DNA of 64,000 nucleotides from Mariniphaga sp964559175 (GCA_964559175.1 CAZLGT010000014.1:1-64000); one strand, 5' to 3'; shown: positions 51,777-61,055, counted from the first letter of the stretch. The notes: generated from the sequence alone by a model not told the origin. Translations and numbers: made by a program.

Positions 51777-54260
51777 TTAAAGCTCCACGAAAACTTTTTC
51801 CGGATTCTTTTCTTTTTGGGTTTTCAGACCGGTAATTGCTTCTCTTTCGTTGTTTTCACCAATTATAACCGTAAACGTTCCGCTTTCGTACAGTTTAGGC
51901 TGAACGGTGTTGCCTTTGATGCGATAAATTTGTACCAGTTCGCCGGTTTTTTCATTCCATATCTGCATCACCTGGTTGGGCTGGTTCACCGAAATTTCGG
52001 GCAGAACGTTTTCAGCACCAAGCCCTAAATTATCGAATTGCGAAATTTGTTTCGGCCATCCCGGGAACTGGTCACGCACCGGGTTGGGATCTTCCACGTC
52101 GGCCAGGAACCGCCAGGAATCTATGTCGATAGTCCGTTCGTTTTGGTCGAAAGTAACAAACCCAAACCCGGAAGCGCGGATTTGTGCATTGTTGTACCGG
52201 CTGTTCCTGTCAACCGTAATTTTGCCTGGATTGCCCACAGCATACACAAAGTTTTTGTTGCCGAAAGAATCTTCGTATTTCCCCGTGTTCGGATACCCGT
52301 GTTCGGGCCGGTCCATAACCGGAATGCCCAATTCATCGGGGAGAAACCAGCGCATGTAAAAATTACAGATGGCCGGTGTGCAAAAACTGTATCCTGCATC
52401 GCGGTAATCTTCAAGCCCGTATTGCACCAGTGAGGTAAGGTGCTGATCGCCGTTTATCTGAAATACAGCTCCTTTCCGCATCAGGCGAATGACCTTATCG
52501 CGGCCCGATTTTGGCCAGCCCCCCGAGTCGAGGTCGCCGTAAAGATAATTGTCCATACTGCCATGATGGGTGGCCACATTGGCAAAAACGGTTTGTGAAA
52601 GCAGCACTTTCATATCGGCCTCTTCCCAGTCTAAAATCCAGTCGTTGAGGAATTTTGTCTGGCGTTCACCAATCATTTCCACTCCGGGTTTGTCGAGAAA
52701 TGATAAATCATCATGCGGTTCCTGCATGTGATCGTGCCGGCCTTCCCAGTCGGATACAGCCTCGGGTGCGGTTTTAAAAATCCGGTCGCTGATGATGGCA
52801 AAACTCACACGTCCGTAAGTGAGGTCGGTGTACCACACGCTCATGCCGCGCTTTGCGGGGGTGGGGTCATACGGATCAGGCAATTGTCCGCACTGGGTTT
52901 GATTTACCACATTTACCATTTCAACCGACTGGCGAAATCCCGGACTGTCACTGGTACCCCTTCCTTCGGGCATCTTTTCTCCGGCCTCTCCCCAAAGGTT
53001 TCCGTGGAATACGTCATGATCGTCGGGTGTGCAGATGGTGGGCACATCGCGCATTAAATCGCCGAAAGCCCAGCCAAACATATAGTATTTTCCGAGGTAA
53101 CTTAAAATGGAAACGTCAACCGGTTCCCGCCTAATCTGGTATCCTCCGTTGGGTTCATACACCTGGTCGCCCGAGAAATAGAGGATGTCCGGTTCCAGTT
53201 TGGTCAGGTTTTCAACCAGCGGAGTGTAAGGATACCCTGAAGTGAACTGACAGGTGAGGCCGCCAAATCTTAGCGGCCGGTCCACCGGGTCTTTGCGGAT
53301 GGTTCCGGCATAATATTCCTGGGTTTCTGTTCCGTCTTTTCCTTTTTCAATGTATTCCACCCTGTATTCCGCATCTTTGGAAGCATCCCAGTTTTCCAGT
53401 TTAAAAACGGCAGTGCGCGAATCGGGTTCGATGGTTTTGGTAGCAACGGTTTTCCATGCTCCGTTTTCCTTGAGTTGCAGGCTCACATCCTGGTTGTCGT
53501 TTTCACTGATGGGCGGTAACATAGCCATCATTTTGACCGTGTTTTTGCTTAGGGTGTGCATGGTCCAGAGCACAGGGCCAAACGCATTTTCAGGTTTTTC
53601 AATCACTTTTGAGCCTGACAGTTTTATGTCGTCAAAAACAAAACGGGCGTTTCCCGGATTTTCATTCCCGTCTAACCGCATGTTGTTAGCCACAGCAATC
53701 AACCCCTCAATTCCGTCAACCGGGCATGAAAGTTCTGTTTTGAAACCATTAAAATCAACCAAATTCATGGTTAATTTAGTATTTGACCCTTTAATGGAAA
53801 TCGTGAATTCGCTCCAAACAAAATTCTCCGGGAGCTCGATTTTCTCATCTTTTAAAAAGGCATAGCCATTTAAGCTGACTCCGGCTTTAATGCCTTCTCC
53901 AAAATAGCAGGCGGCTTTCACGTCGGGATCTTCCTTATCGTGCAAGCCAATAAAAAATCCGGCAGAACCGGGAATTTCGCCATTTTCAGCCAGCATTATT
54001 TTAGCAGAAGCCTGAAATTTACCCTCTCCGGGAGACAAAACATGAGTAAGCAGGTTTACCCTCGAATCGGGGACAGACCCCACGCAGTGAAGCTGACTGT
54101 TTTCCACCTTCCAGTCTTCCAGCGGTATGGACCAGAAATCTTTTCCTACCCACACGCGGTCGTGGGTATTGTCGAAATTGGCAGAAAATTCGGTTTTTAT
54201 TGTGCAGGAGGTTGCAGATAAAAGAAGAATTACAATAATGGTTAATAGCGAAAGTTTCAT
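51777..54260 (-). CDS. PhoD-like alkaline phosphatase/phosphodiesterase lipoprotein
   Basis: An 827-residue lipoprotein (SATSC, Cys 19). Residues about 30-225 form a beta-sandwich (concanavalin-like, FKTELSCPVDGIEGLIAVANNMRLDG). A linker with fibronectin-like strands follows, and the metallophosphatase core starts near 355. Metal ligands appear in DILYFSGDQVYEP, TICTPDDHDVFHGN and FQINGDQHLTSL. PhoD-type enzymes hydrolyse phosphate mono- or diesters. The place within a sulfatase/glycosidase block suggests removal of phosphate groups from a glycan or scavenging at the surface; the exact substrate is unknown. Confidence 0.88.
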   Translation of the reverse strand: MKLSLLTIIVILLLSATSCTIKTEFSANFDNTHDRVWVGKDFWSIPLEDWKVENSQLHCVGSVPDSRVNLLTHVLSPGEGKFQASAKIMLAENGEIPGSAGFFIGLHDKEDPDVKAACYFGEGIKAGVSLNGYAFLKDEKIELPENFVWSEFTISIKGSNTKLTMNLVDFNGFKTELSCPVDGIEGLIAVANNMRLDGNENPGNARFVFDDIKLSGSKVIEKPENAFGPVLWTMHTLSKNTVKMMAMLPPISENDNQDVSLQLKENGAWKTVATKTIEPDSRTAVFKLENWDASKDAEYRVEYIEKGKDGTETQEYYAGTIRKDPVDRPLRFGGLTCQFTSGYPYTPLVENLTKLEPDILYFSGDQVYEPNGGYQIRREPVDVSILSYLGKYYMFGWAFGDLMRDVPTICTPDDHDVFHGNLWGEAGEKMPEGRGTSDSPGFRQSVEMVNVVNQTQCGQLPDPYDPTPAKRGMSVWYTDLTYGRVSFAIISDRIFKTAPEAVSDWEGRHDHMQEPHDDLSFLDKPGVEMIGERQTKFLNDWILDWEEADMKVLLSQTVFANVATHHGSMDNYLYGDLDSGGWPKSGRDKVIRLMRKGAVFQINGDQHLTSLVQYGLEDYRDAGYSFCTPAICNFYMRWFLPDELGIPVMDRPEHGYPNTGKYEDSFGNKNFVYAVGNPGKITVDRNSRYNNAQIRASGFGFVTFDQNERTIDIDSWRFLADVEDPNPVRDQFPGWPKQISQFDNLGLGAENVLPEISVNQPNQVMQIWNEKTGELVQIYRIKGNTVQPKLYESGTFTVIIGENNEREAITGLKTQKEKNPEKVFVEL

Positions 54261-54302
54261 ATTGTTTGGTTTTTTTAATGCTTTAATTGATTAATTTCTG
54301 CT

Positions 54303-55424
54303 TCATTTAAAAATACTCAGGTCCCATTCATCCAACCATTGCAGAAACGGCAATCCGTTCTCGTCGAACTGAACAGGTAGCCATACGTAACGTCCGTCTA
54401 TGGCATTTTCAGGATTCCAGCGGTCGGCCATAAAAATAAAGGCGTCCTTTTTGCCCTGAACTGGCAAAACAAAGGTGCTCTGCGAATGAAAAGTAAGGTC
54501 CGCATCTTCTCCAACGCACGGATTTTTGACATATTCCCAATTCCCCAAAACCGAATCAGCAACCAGTAAACGGGCTGCATTGGGCGCCCAACCTGTGCAG
54601 CCGGATGTTATCATGTAATATTTCCCGTTGTGTTTAAAAATGGATGGCGCTTCATTATGGCCGGTGGGAAGCACCCTGATGTATTTCCCTGAAAAGTTCT
54701 GATAATCGTCGGTTAATTCGGCAATGTTCAGGGTAAGGTTTTCTTCCGAGGAATGAATATGGTAGGCTTTCCCGTCGTCGTCAACATAAAGGGCCATGTC
54801 GCGGGCCATCTGTCCTTTTTTAAAATCACGTTGCATTAACATTCCATCTCTAACGGCCTGAATCCATTCATCTGACCACGATTTCAGATTGGAAGGGAAT
54901 GATTTCGCCTTCTGTTCTCCGGGATAATTCACCGGCCACTTTCCGGCATTTGGATTTTCAGCTTTTACAAAAGTATAAGGACCGGTGACGTTGTCGGCCA
55001 CAGCCAAACCGGTTTTTGCCGCTTTGTAGCCCTGGCCCTTCAGCTCCAGGTGAAACCACATCACAAATTTTTGGGTAGCTGCGTTGTAAATAACTTTCGG
55101 GCGCTCAATAATGCAACCCTCTACGATTGGGCTTTCAGGGTCTTTGCTTACCGACAATGCAATTCCTTCGTCTTTCCAGTCGGTTAGGTTTTTTGAGGAG
55201 TAGCAATGCACGCCAACCCATGCCTGATTTCCCTTTTTCCCTTCAATTTTGTGCTCGCCAAACCAGTAATATATGCCTTCATGAAACAGCACGCCACCAC
55301 CGTGCGCATTGATGTGGACACCGTTATTATCGGGCCAGAGTTCACCGGGTTTTATGGTTTGAGCTGCGTTTTTACCAGCGGTTTCAAGGATTATAAGCAA
55401 TAGAAAAAATAAACTTGCCTTCAT
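54303..55424 (-). CDS. GH43-like five-bladed beta-propeller glycosidase
   Basis: A 373-residue secreted protein with a signal peptide (ends near AGKNAAQT). Propeller features are INAHGGGVLFHEGIYYWFGEHKIEG, WVGVHCYSSKNLTDWKDEGIAL, IERPKVIYNAATQKFVMWFHLE, MARDMALYVDDDGKAYHIHSSE, and GHNEAPSIFKHNGKYYMITSGCTGW, where the Glu is the probable acid catalyst. This set fits GH43 subfamilies acting on galactose- or arabinose-containing chains. Its start codon overlaps the end of the truncated sulfatase frame by 4 bp. Confidence 0.82.
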   Translation of the reverse strand: MKASLFFLLLIILETAGKNAAQTIKPGELWPDNNGVHINAHGGGVLFHEGIYYWFGEHKIEGKKGNQAWVGVHCYSSKNLTDWKDEGIALSVSKDPESPIVEGCIIERPKVIYNAATQKFVMWFHLELKGQGYKAAKTGLAVADNVTGPYTFVKAENPNAGKWPVNYPGEQKAKSFPSNLKSWSDEWIQAVRDGMLMQRDFKKGQMARDMALYVDDDGKAYHIHSSEENLTLNIAELTDDYQNFSGKYIRVLPTGHNEAPSIFKHNGKYYMITSGCTGWAPNAARLLVADSVLGNWEYVKNPCVGEDADLTFHSQSTFVLPVQGKKDAFIFMADRWNPENAIDGRYVWLPVQFDENGLPFLQWLDEWDLSIFK

Positions 55425-56353
55425 GTTAAAATTTTAATTTTGGTTATTAATATCCCCTTTTGCCCGTTTAGGGGTGCGTTTACAGATGCATTTTGGTCGC
55501 AGGGACCGCCGTTGTCGCTGATAAAAACCACAAGGGTGTTTTCCTCCAGTCCTTCATTTTTCAGCGTTTCCAGAATGCGGCCTGCATTTACATCGAGCCT
55601 GTGCACCATGGCACAGTAGGTTCGCCGGTTTTCATCCTGAATATGACTGAACAGCTTCAAATCGGCTTCGGTTGCCTGCATGGGTGCATGCGGGGCGTTG
55701 AATGAAGCGAACAGAAAAAATGGCTGTTCTTTGTGCCTTCGGATAAAATCCACACATTCATCGCCTTTGTCGTCGGTAATGTAGGTGATGGGTTGCGGCG
55801 TTTTGTAATTGCATTCGATGGGCGACAAATAGCCTGTCCCGTCAGGTTTGGAAGTGAAATAATCGTGCCCGCCGCCCTGATAACCCCAGAATTCATCGAA
55901 TCCCCGTTGCAACGGATGAAAGTGAGGTTCATAACCCAAATGCCATTTGCCAATGAGACCTGAAACATAACCCAGTGGTTTCAGCCGGTCGGCAATGGTT
56001 TTTTCCGCAACGGAGAGACCCAAAAATTCCGGGTCAAAACCCGGCTGATTTGCAGCCAGGTTGTTGTCGAACCCAAACTTGACCTGGTTTTTTCCCGTCA
56101 TTAAACCTGCCCTCGACGGTCCGCAAACAGGCGCTGAAACGTACCCCTGGGTGAAATTCACTCCTTCCTGTGCCAGCCTGTCGATGTTGGGCGTGGAAAT
56201 TTGTTTGCTCCCGTTCAGGCTTAAATCGGCAAAACCCAAATCGTCGGCAACAATAAGTATGAAATTGGGGTTGGAAGAACTCTTTTGAGCTTTGACTTCT
56301 CTCCCGGTAAAAAATATTAGAAGGCCTGTAAATAAGAATGATAGATACTTCAT
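55421..56353 (-). pseudogene. C-terminally truncated sulfatase
   Basis: The 310-residue frame is a typical type I sulfatase up to NAPLNGQKGI: NFILIVADDLGFADLSLNGS, formylglycine site CGPSRAGLMTG (Cys 77), GLIGKWHLG, and VVFISDNGGP. Intact relatives have 130-180 more residues after NGQKG, including the remaining catalytic Lys and the C-terminal subdomain. Here the frame changes abruptly to ILITKIKILT and stops 4 bp into the GH43-like gene. A deletion has therefore removed the 3' third. The formylglycine site remains, but activity is unlikely. Confidence 0.75.
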
Positions 56354-56406
56354 TTTATTATTATTTTCCTACTTCATCTATTTATTCTTCAAGAGCTTTT
56401 TTATTT

Positions 56407-56435
56407 CCCGCAGATTACGCAGATTTACGCAGATA
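56407..56435. repeat. Dispersed CAGATT/ACGCAGA-type intergenic repeat, copy 3
   Basis: CCCGCAGATTACGCAGATTTACGCAGATA shows the motif in its clearest form: three CGCAGAT words 10-11 bp apart. Variants occur near 33495, 51685 and 58508. Confidence 0.55.
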
Positions 56436-56546
56436 AAAATTAAAATCTATATCATGTCCATCTCTTCTTTCTCCGTATATGAGCGTCATCTTCGGGAGAT
56501 TCTTATTTCAGTTCCAGCTGTTCAATATTCATAAATATGTTGTACT

Positions 56547-56579
56547 AAACCTTCAAGGTTATAAAAACCTTGAAGGTTT
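56547..56579. terminator. Perfect 14-bp hairpin after the FAD oxidoreductase gene
   Basis: AAACCTTCAAGGTT and AACCTTGAAGGTTT form a perfect 14-bp stem with a 5-nt loop, 21 bp past the stop of the FAD-dependent oxidoreductase. There is no strong T-run, so it may be an mRNA-stabilising hairpin or an attenuator; the sequence type is common between genes in Bacteroidota. Confidence 0.55.
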
Positions 56580-56599
56580 GGTCAAAACAGAATCTATTT

Positions 56600-58453
56600 T
56601 TACTTAGGTCCCAAAGTGGAACCTTCATTATATTTCTGCATATTTTCTGCATCGTATTTGCCCACGCCTTTTTCCATAAGAGCTTTTAGTTCATCCAAAT
56701 GGTTTTGGTAAACTCCGCGCGGATTGGTGTTGTGTTTTGCCGCAACCGAAGCAGCCATTCCCACTACTTCTCCCATCATTCCGGTGGTGCGCATTACCCG
56801 AACGGTTCCCAACGCCACATGAGTCACACTGATATTGCGTCCGGCCATAAACAGGTTGTCCACATTTCGTGAGTAAAAACAGCGGTAAGGAATGGGGTAT
56901 GGATGAATTCTTTTATGAACAGCAATGGATTTAAACTCCATATCCGGAAAATGTTCTGTGTTCTTCGGGTCGGGGTAGTGCAGGTCGATGGTCCATGTGG
57001 TTGGTGCCGATGCATCAGGATACACTACATAATCTGTAATGTCCTGTTCTTTAAGAATAAAATCACCAAGCAACCGGCGTGATTCACGTTTTCCGGCAAT
57101 GTAAGCCACCCAATCCAGTCTGCGGTTGGCATATTCTTCCTTTGCTAAATTATTTTTAAGGGAAGACCAGTTGGAATAAACCACCAGTAATCCGTAATCG
57201 CGGATGCGTTCAAATTCGGTAATCTGGTCGAAGTTCATCCCCGTTTCCCAGGTCCATTCACCCATAGTTACTTTTTCTGTATTCTTTTCATTGAATTCTA
57301 CCCCATACTGAAATTTTGGGAAACTGACCGGTTGGTTTTCCTCCACCGAATACCACTGAACTGAAGAGCCCATGGTCATTTTATCGGCCACTTCGGGTGC
57401 GGTGGGTTCGCCAAATTCATCTCGCCCCTCGCGTCCCATGGCATAATCGGCACCGGCCAGAAAACCGATGGTGCCGTCTCCGGTGCAGTCGGCAAACAGT
57501 GGTGCCGTAAATGACAGTTCTTCCGAAGTTTCGATGTGTCGGGCATGCACTTCGGTAATTCGCGAACCTTTTGTTTTTACATCAAACGCCCGGTAACTGG
57601 TAAACAGCGAAATGTTTTCTTCGGCCAGTACCATCTCCATTTTTTTCTCATCCTCGTAATATTCCGCTGGTTGTGCATTTCCGCCGCGCGATGGTCCGAT
57701 TTCTTTTATGACATTACCCAGCGCAGGGAACGGTTCTACATTGATTCGGCCTCCAAGATGAACCCGCACTTCGGAACTGTTGTTGCCGCCCAGCACCGGA
57801 CGGTCCTGGATGAGTGCAACCTGCAAGCCGAGCCGGGCTGCTGAAATAGCGGCTGCTGTTCCGGCCACTCCGCCACCAATCACTACCAGATCGAATTCGC
57901 TGGTTTCTTTTGGTTTTTTTGGAATGCCAAGTTGTTTCTTTCTGAATTTCTCCAGAACAGCAATCTCATTCGGTGGGGGCATGTTTCCTTTCGTAAAATA
58001 AATCGCATCTACCCGACCATTAAAGCCGGTAAGATCCTTTAGAGTAATCGTTGCATTTTTGCTCAGAATATTGACTTTCCCGGCATTCTGCCAAAACCAC
58101 TCCGAACCGGAAGCGCCCAAAACCGCACCCGTTTTTTCCCCGTTTACCAGTACCTGAAATTTTCCCGGACCCTCTCCGTCATACCACGGCGAAGTCCAAT
58201 TGAATGTTCTTACAAACACAATGTATTCCCCGGTTGAAGGGAACTCAACAGTTGTTTCCGCATCGGCAACCGGAACGCCCATTCCGTGTGCTAAAAGATA
58301 GGAGGAACCCATCAAATCCATAAACTGCTGATCGACCACCCAGCCGCCTTTGTTTTCAAAGCTTTCGGCTTCGAGGAAGACAGAATGGTTTGATTGCGAA
58401 AAACAAATCATGGAGGTTGTAAAAATTGAAAGAAATACGAATATTGTTCTCAT
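56600..58453 (-). CDS. Secreted FAD-dependent oxidoreductase with an N-terminal beta-sandwich
   Basis: A 617-residue exported protein (signal peptide ends near MICFSQ). Residues about 25-165 are a beta-sandwich (FLEAESFENKGGWVVDQQFMD ... YIVFVRTFNWTSPWYDGEGPGKFQVLVNG), similar to carbohydrate-binding domains. The FAD_oxidored domain follows: DLVVIGGGVAGTAAAISAARLG with the dinucleotide fold, ALIQDRPVLGGNNSSEVRVH, PLFADCTGDGTIGFLAGADYAMGREG, and VDNLFMAGRNISVTHVALGTVRVMRTTG. Such proteins occur in glycan-use loci, but their reaction is unknown; oxidation of a sugar is an inference. The ATG at 58453 was chosen for the signal peptide. Confidence 0.85.
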   Translation of the reverse strand: MRTIFVFLSIFTTSMICFSQSNHSVFLEAESFENKGGWVVDQQFMDLMGSSYLLAHGMGVPVADAETTVEFPSTGEYIVFVRTFNWTSPWYDGEGPGKFQVLVNGEKTGAVLGASGSEWFWQNAGKVNILSKNATITLKDLTGFNGRVDAIYFTKGNMPPPNEIAVLEKFRKKQLGIPKKPKETSEFDLVVIGGGVAGTAAAISAARLGLQVALIQDRPVLGGNNSSEVRVHLGGRINVEPFPALGNVIKEIGPSRGGNAQPAEYYEDEKKMEMVLAEENISLFTSYRAFDVKTKGSRITEVHARHIETSEELSFTAPLFADCTGDGTIGFLAGADYAMGREGRDEFGEPTAPEVADKMTMGSSVQWYSVEENQPVSFPKFQYGVEFNEKNTEKVTMGEWTWETGMNFDQITEFERIRDYGLLVVYSNWSSLKNNLAKEEYANRRLDWVAYIAGKRESRRLLGDFILKEQDITDYVVYPDASAPTTWTIDLHYPDPKNTEHFPDMEFKSIAVHKRIHPYPIPYRCFYSRNVDNLFMAGRNISVTHVALGTVRVMRTTGMMGEVVGMAASVAAKHNTNPRGVYQNHLDELKALMEKGVGKYDAENMQKYNEGSTLGPK

Positions 58454-58507
58454 AGTGGGGTTAAAAATAATGAATTTCATTGCTATAATGAGAAGTCAAT
58501 TCTATAT

Positions 58508-58559
58508 TCTGTGTTTATCCGCATAATCAGCGGGAGAATTCTTTTACTTCCCCGCTGAT
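58508..58559. repeat. Dispersed repeat copy 4 with an attached 9-bp hairpin
   Basis: TCTGTGTTTATCCGCATAATCAGCGGG is a diverged copy of the CGCAGATT-type motif in the opposite sense. It merges into a hairpin ATCAGCGGG (58526-58534) / CCCGCTGAT (58551-58559). It lies just upstream of the FAD oxidoreductase gene. Confidence 0.45.
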
Positions 58560-58599
58560 ATCGTTGATTTTCGGAGATTTCCGTCTTCCCTGAAAAGCA

Positions 58600-58863
58600 G
58601 TGCAAATCCCAGTATCAAACCCACAGGAACCGCTGGCAGCTATCCACTTCGATATGGAAAAACTTTCACAGGCACGTGCCCTTTCGCACAGTATGTCGGA
58701 ATTGCTGGCTGTCTCAAACGGCGCCGCCGGCGAAGGCAACGAATCTAAAGTATTGCGCGACAAGGCTTACACCCTGCTGGCCGAAAAGGCCCGGATTATT
58801 CGCGAATATGGCCAGTATGTGTTCTGGAAAGACGAAAACAAACTGAAAAGGTATTTTGCTTAG
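58600..58863 (+). pseudogene. C-terminal fragment of a DUF6261-like protein
   Basis: An 87-codon frame starting only at a GTG, with no ribosome site. The C-terminal part KVLRDKAYTLLAEKARIIREYGQYVFWKDENKLKRYF resembles the end of DUF6261-type Bacteroidota proteins (usually above 200 residues), which are often near transposons. The N-terminal portion is missing. It is the only plus-strand coding trace inside a long minus-strand block and is followed at once by repeats and a MITE-like element, so it is probably a decayed gene. The family assignment is tentative. Confidence 0.5.
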
Positions 58864-58952
58864 CAATTTAAAAGCCTCCCCTAGCCCCTCCGAAGGAGGG
58901 GAACCAGAGGAAAAACATTACAGAGCGTTTACCCTGTATGTTTTAAAAATGA
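58864..58952. other. Noncoding stretch with a CCCCTCC-GAA-GGAGGGG hairpin
   Basis: A 7-bp perfect GC-rich stem with a GAA loop (58885-58901) follows the DUF6261-like fragment, preceded by A-rich and followed by unremarkable sequence. A near copy of the motif (CCTCCGAAGGGGG, about 59026-59038) lies inside the next element. Nothing else is seen. Confidence 0.5.
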
Positions 58953-59132
58953 GGCTGTCCAAATAGTCTAAATAGATATCAACAACTTATAAAATGAAAG
59001 CTGTTGCTTAAAAAAACCCTAAATCCTCCGAAGGGGGACTGTCTCCTCCCCGCCAACTGGCGGGAGGTTGGGTGGGGTCACAGCTTATAAATTGAACGTA
59101 GTATGTCAAATAGTTTAATTGTTTGGACAGCC
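58953..59132. mobile_element. MITE-like element with 11-bp perfect terminal inverted repeats
   Basis: GGCTGTCCAAA (58953-58963) and TTTGGACAGCC (59122-59132) are perfect inverted ends, and similarity continues imperfectly for about 10 bp inward. The 180-bp interior has no gene but contains a hairpin CCTCCCCGCCA / TGGCGGGAGG around 59045-59068. The GGCTGTCC end resembles insertion sequence termini common in Bacteroidota. No clear target duplication was found. A nonautonomous transposon remnant is the best reading. Confidence 0.5.
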
Positions 59133-59164
59133 CTGGGCAGTAATTTGTAAATTACTGACTTTAA

Positions 59165-59508
59165 GCGCCCCTGTGGGATTTGACCCTCCACGGGGGCTTT
59201 TCACCCGCCCCAGCGACTTTTGACCCGCCCCAACACGATTTTTGTTGCCCACAATTCGATTTGACCCTCCACAACGGGAAATTTCATGCTCACAACGAAA
59301 AATGACCCGCCCCTGCGCGATTTCGCTTGTCCACAACGGAATTTGGGCGGCCCCTGAGCGATTTCTCACGGGCCACAGCGGGAATTGAGTGGCCCCTGAG
59401 CAATTTCTCAAGGCCACAGCGAAAAAATGAGCCTCCACAACGCAATTTCTGATGTTCACAACGGGAATTGACCCTCCACAACCGGATTTTTTGTTCTCAC
59501 AATACATA
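59165..59508. repeat. Degenerate tandem array with a 41-bp period
   Basis: About eight units start at 59181, 59221, 59262, 59303, 59344, 59386, 59428 and 59469, each 40-42 bp long, with a half unit before the first. Each unit has two related halves: about 24 bp (TGACCCTCCACAACGGGAATT type) and about 17 bp (TGTTCACAACGGGAAT type). Copies differ at many positions, but the spacing and the CCACA(A/G)CG core are kept. It fills most of the gap between the MITE-like element and the sugar isomerase gene. From 59509 to 59645 nothing notable is seen. Confidence 0.85.
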
Positions 59509-59645
59509 ACAAGCGGTTTGCAGAAGGTTTAAATGGCCTGACAGATTGAACTTTTGTTTTGCCAGGCGTAAATATTTTACTGTATTTACTGATTTTACAA
59601 AACTATTCAATTTTTTATTCCTGCAGATTCTTTCCTAAAATACAT

Positions 59646-61055
59646 TTAGCATGTTACCACTCTTAAATTCATCAATCTACCTAGTTTTTTTATCTTTTCT
59701 GCTACATGCCCTACACCGATGGCACAGTGGTGTGCCGGACCCTGTTCCGACCACCGGTTCATAAATTCTTTAGCACTGATTGAAAATTTATAGCGACTGT
59801 TGGTATTTCCAATTTCAAGAACAGGGCCTGGCACTGATTCACCTTCGGCAACCAACAGAAAAACATCGTTTTTGCCTTCAACCACTGAAAGCAGCGTAAC
59901 CGGACCGTGTTTTACCGTCATCTGGATGGAAAGCCCTTTGCCGGGTTTTCCGTGGTAAACCGGCAGCGGAACCAGCTTCACCCGGCCTTCGGCTATGGCA
60001 AAATGAGCCGGCCCGTCGTGTCCCAGGTAAACCACATCATCGATAAAGTCCATCAGGTAGAATTCCGAAAAAGAACCTCCGGCACCGAATTCTGCCATAA
60101 TTTTCATAGCTTGTGCATTCTTCACCTCGCACTCGCCGGCCACCGGAATGTTCTTTCCTGTAAGCAACGTATTTCCTGCAATAACTGAGGTGACAATGTT
60201 TTCATACTCATTTCCGGGTTCTCCCTCGTAATAATAGGCCATTGCGCCCAGATTATGGTTTTTCACAAGCTTATCGAGCGCCAAAGAGGTACGTGCTGCA
60301 CGTTCAATTTCAGCAGGTTCGCACTCCGGGGATACTTCAAAAGCCGTATTAAACTCTTCAATTTTGCCCTCAACTTCAACTTCGGAAACTTCATCCCTGT
60401 ATTTTTTGAGTTCGCACATTTCGAGCATTTCCATGTGTGTACCAAATGTTGCACTTTGTTTGGTAAGGTCGGTGTACACATCAAGCATTCCGCCATAATA
60501 ACGGCCAAGCACGCCGAGCCGGTTGTTTCGCATGGCCACGGCTACCCGCGCAGCTTCGACCCATTCTTCGATTTCACACCAGGTTTTCTCGGAGACGATA
60601 AAACCGGTTACAATATCGTACCGGACTCCTGCCCGGTTAAATACCCCGGCAATTTCCGGAACCGAGCAGGCCTGGCAGTGTTCCAGCCAAACGCCGGTCA
60701 TTTTTCCGCGGTCGTTCAGTGCGTTAAATTTTTCGTAATCGAGTTGCGGAACAGGCTGCATATTCAGCAAAACGAAGGGCGCCTTTACTTTTTGCGCCAC
60801 GGGTAAAACCGTGGACGACAGGGCATAAGTGGAAATGTACAGAAATACCACCTCTACATCTTCCGCCTTCAGCAAATCTGCCGCTTCCCTTGCCTTTTGT
60901 GGGTTGTCGACCATTCCGGCATCGACTACCGTAACGTTAAAACTTTCAATCTTTTCTTTTATCTGGCGCTGGTACTTTTCCAGGTTTTCCAGTAAGCCCC
61001 CAAACTGGCCCCAGTATGTGTCGAGGCCTATTCCGAACAATCCGACTTTTGTCAT
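59646..61055 (-). CDS. L-fucose/L-arabinose isomerase family protein
   Basis: A 469-residue protein of the FucI/AraA superfamily. It begins KVGLFGIGLDTYWGQFGGLLENL and contains VVFLYISTYALSSTVLPVAQKVKAPFVLLNMQP, RLGVLGRYYGGMLDVYTDLT, and the metal/substrate region NTLLTGKNIPVAGECEVKNAQAMKIM with EFYLMDFIDDVVYLGHDGPAHFAIAEG. Such enzymes interconvert aldoses and ketoses (arabinose, fucose and others). It lies 27 bp from the GH106-like gene, so it probably handles a sugar released by that locus. No signal peptide is present, so it is cytoplasmic. Confidence 0.87.
   Translation of the reverse strand: MTKVGLFGIGLDTYWGQFGGLLENLEKYQRQIKEKIESFNVTVVDAGMVDNPQKAREAADLLKAEDVEVVFLYISTYALSSTVLPVAQKVKAPFVLLNMQPVPQLDYEKFNALNDRGKMTGVWLEHCQACSVPEIAGVFNRAGVRYDIVTGFIVSEKTWCEIEEWVEAARVAVAMRNNRLGVLGRYYGGMLDVYTDLTKQSATFGTHMEMLEMCELKKYRDEVSEVEVEGKIEEFNTAFEVSPECEPAEIERAARTSLALDKLVKNHNLGAMAYYYEGEPGNEYENIVTSVIAGNTLLTGKNIPVAGECEVKNAQAMKIMAEFGAGGSFSEFYLMDFIDDVVYLGHDGPAHFAIAEGRVKLVPLPVYHGKPGKGLSIQMTVKHGPVTLLSVVEGKNDVFLLVAEGESVPGPVLEIGNTNSRYKFSISAKEFMNRWSEQGPAHHCAIGVGHVAEKIKKLGRLMNLRVVTC

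Noticed and set aside
59115..59507. A 130-codon minus-strand frame over the tandem array as a repeat protein gene
   Set aside because: The 41-42 bp period is close to 14 codons, which keeps frames open by chance. The copies vary at second codon positions as much as elsewhere, no ribosome site is seen, and the composition does not resemble the other proteins.
59165..59508. CRISPR array
   Set aside because: No constant repeat alternates with unique spacers; all parts of the unit are related to each other and degenerate, and no cas genes are present.
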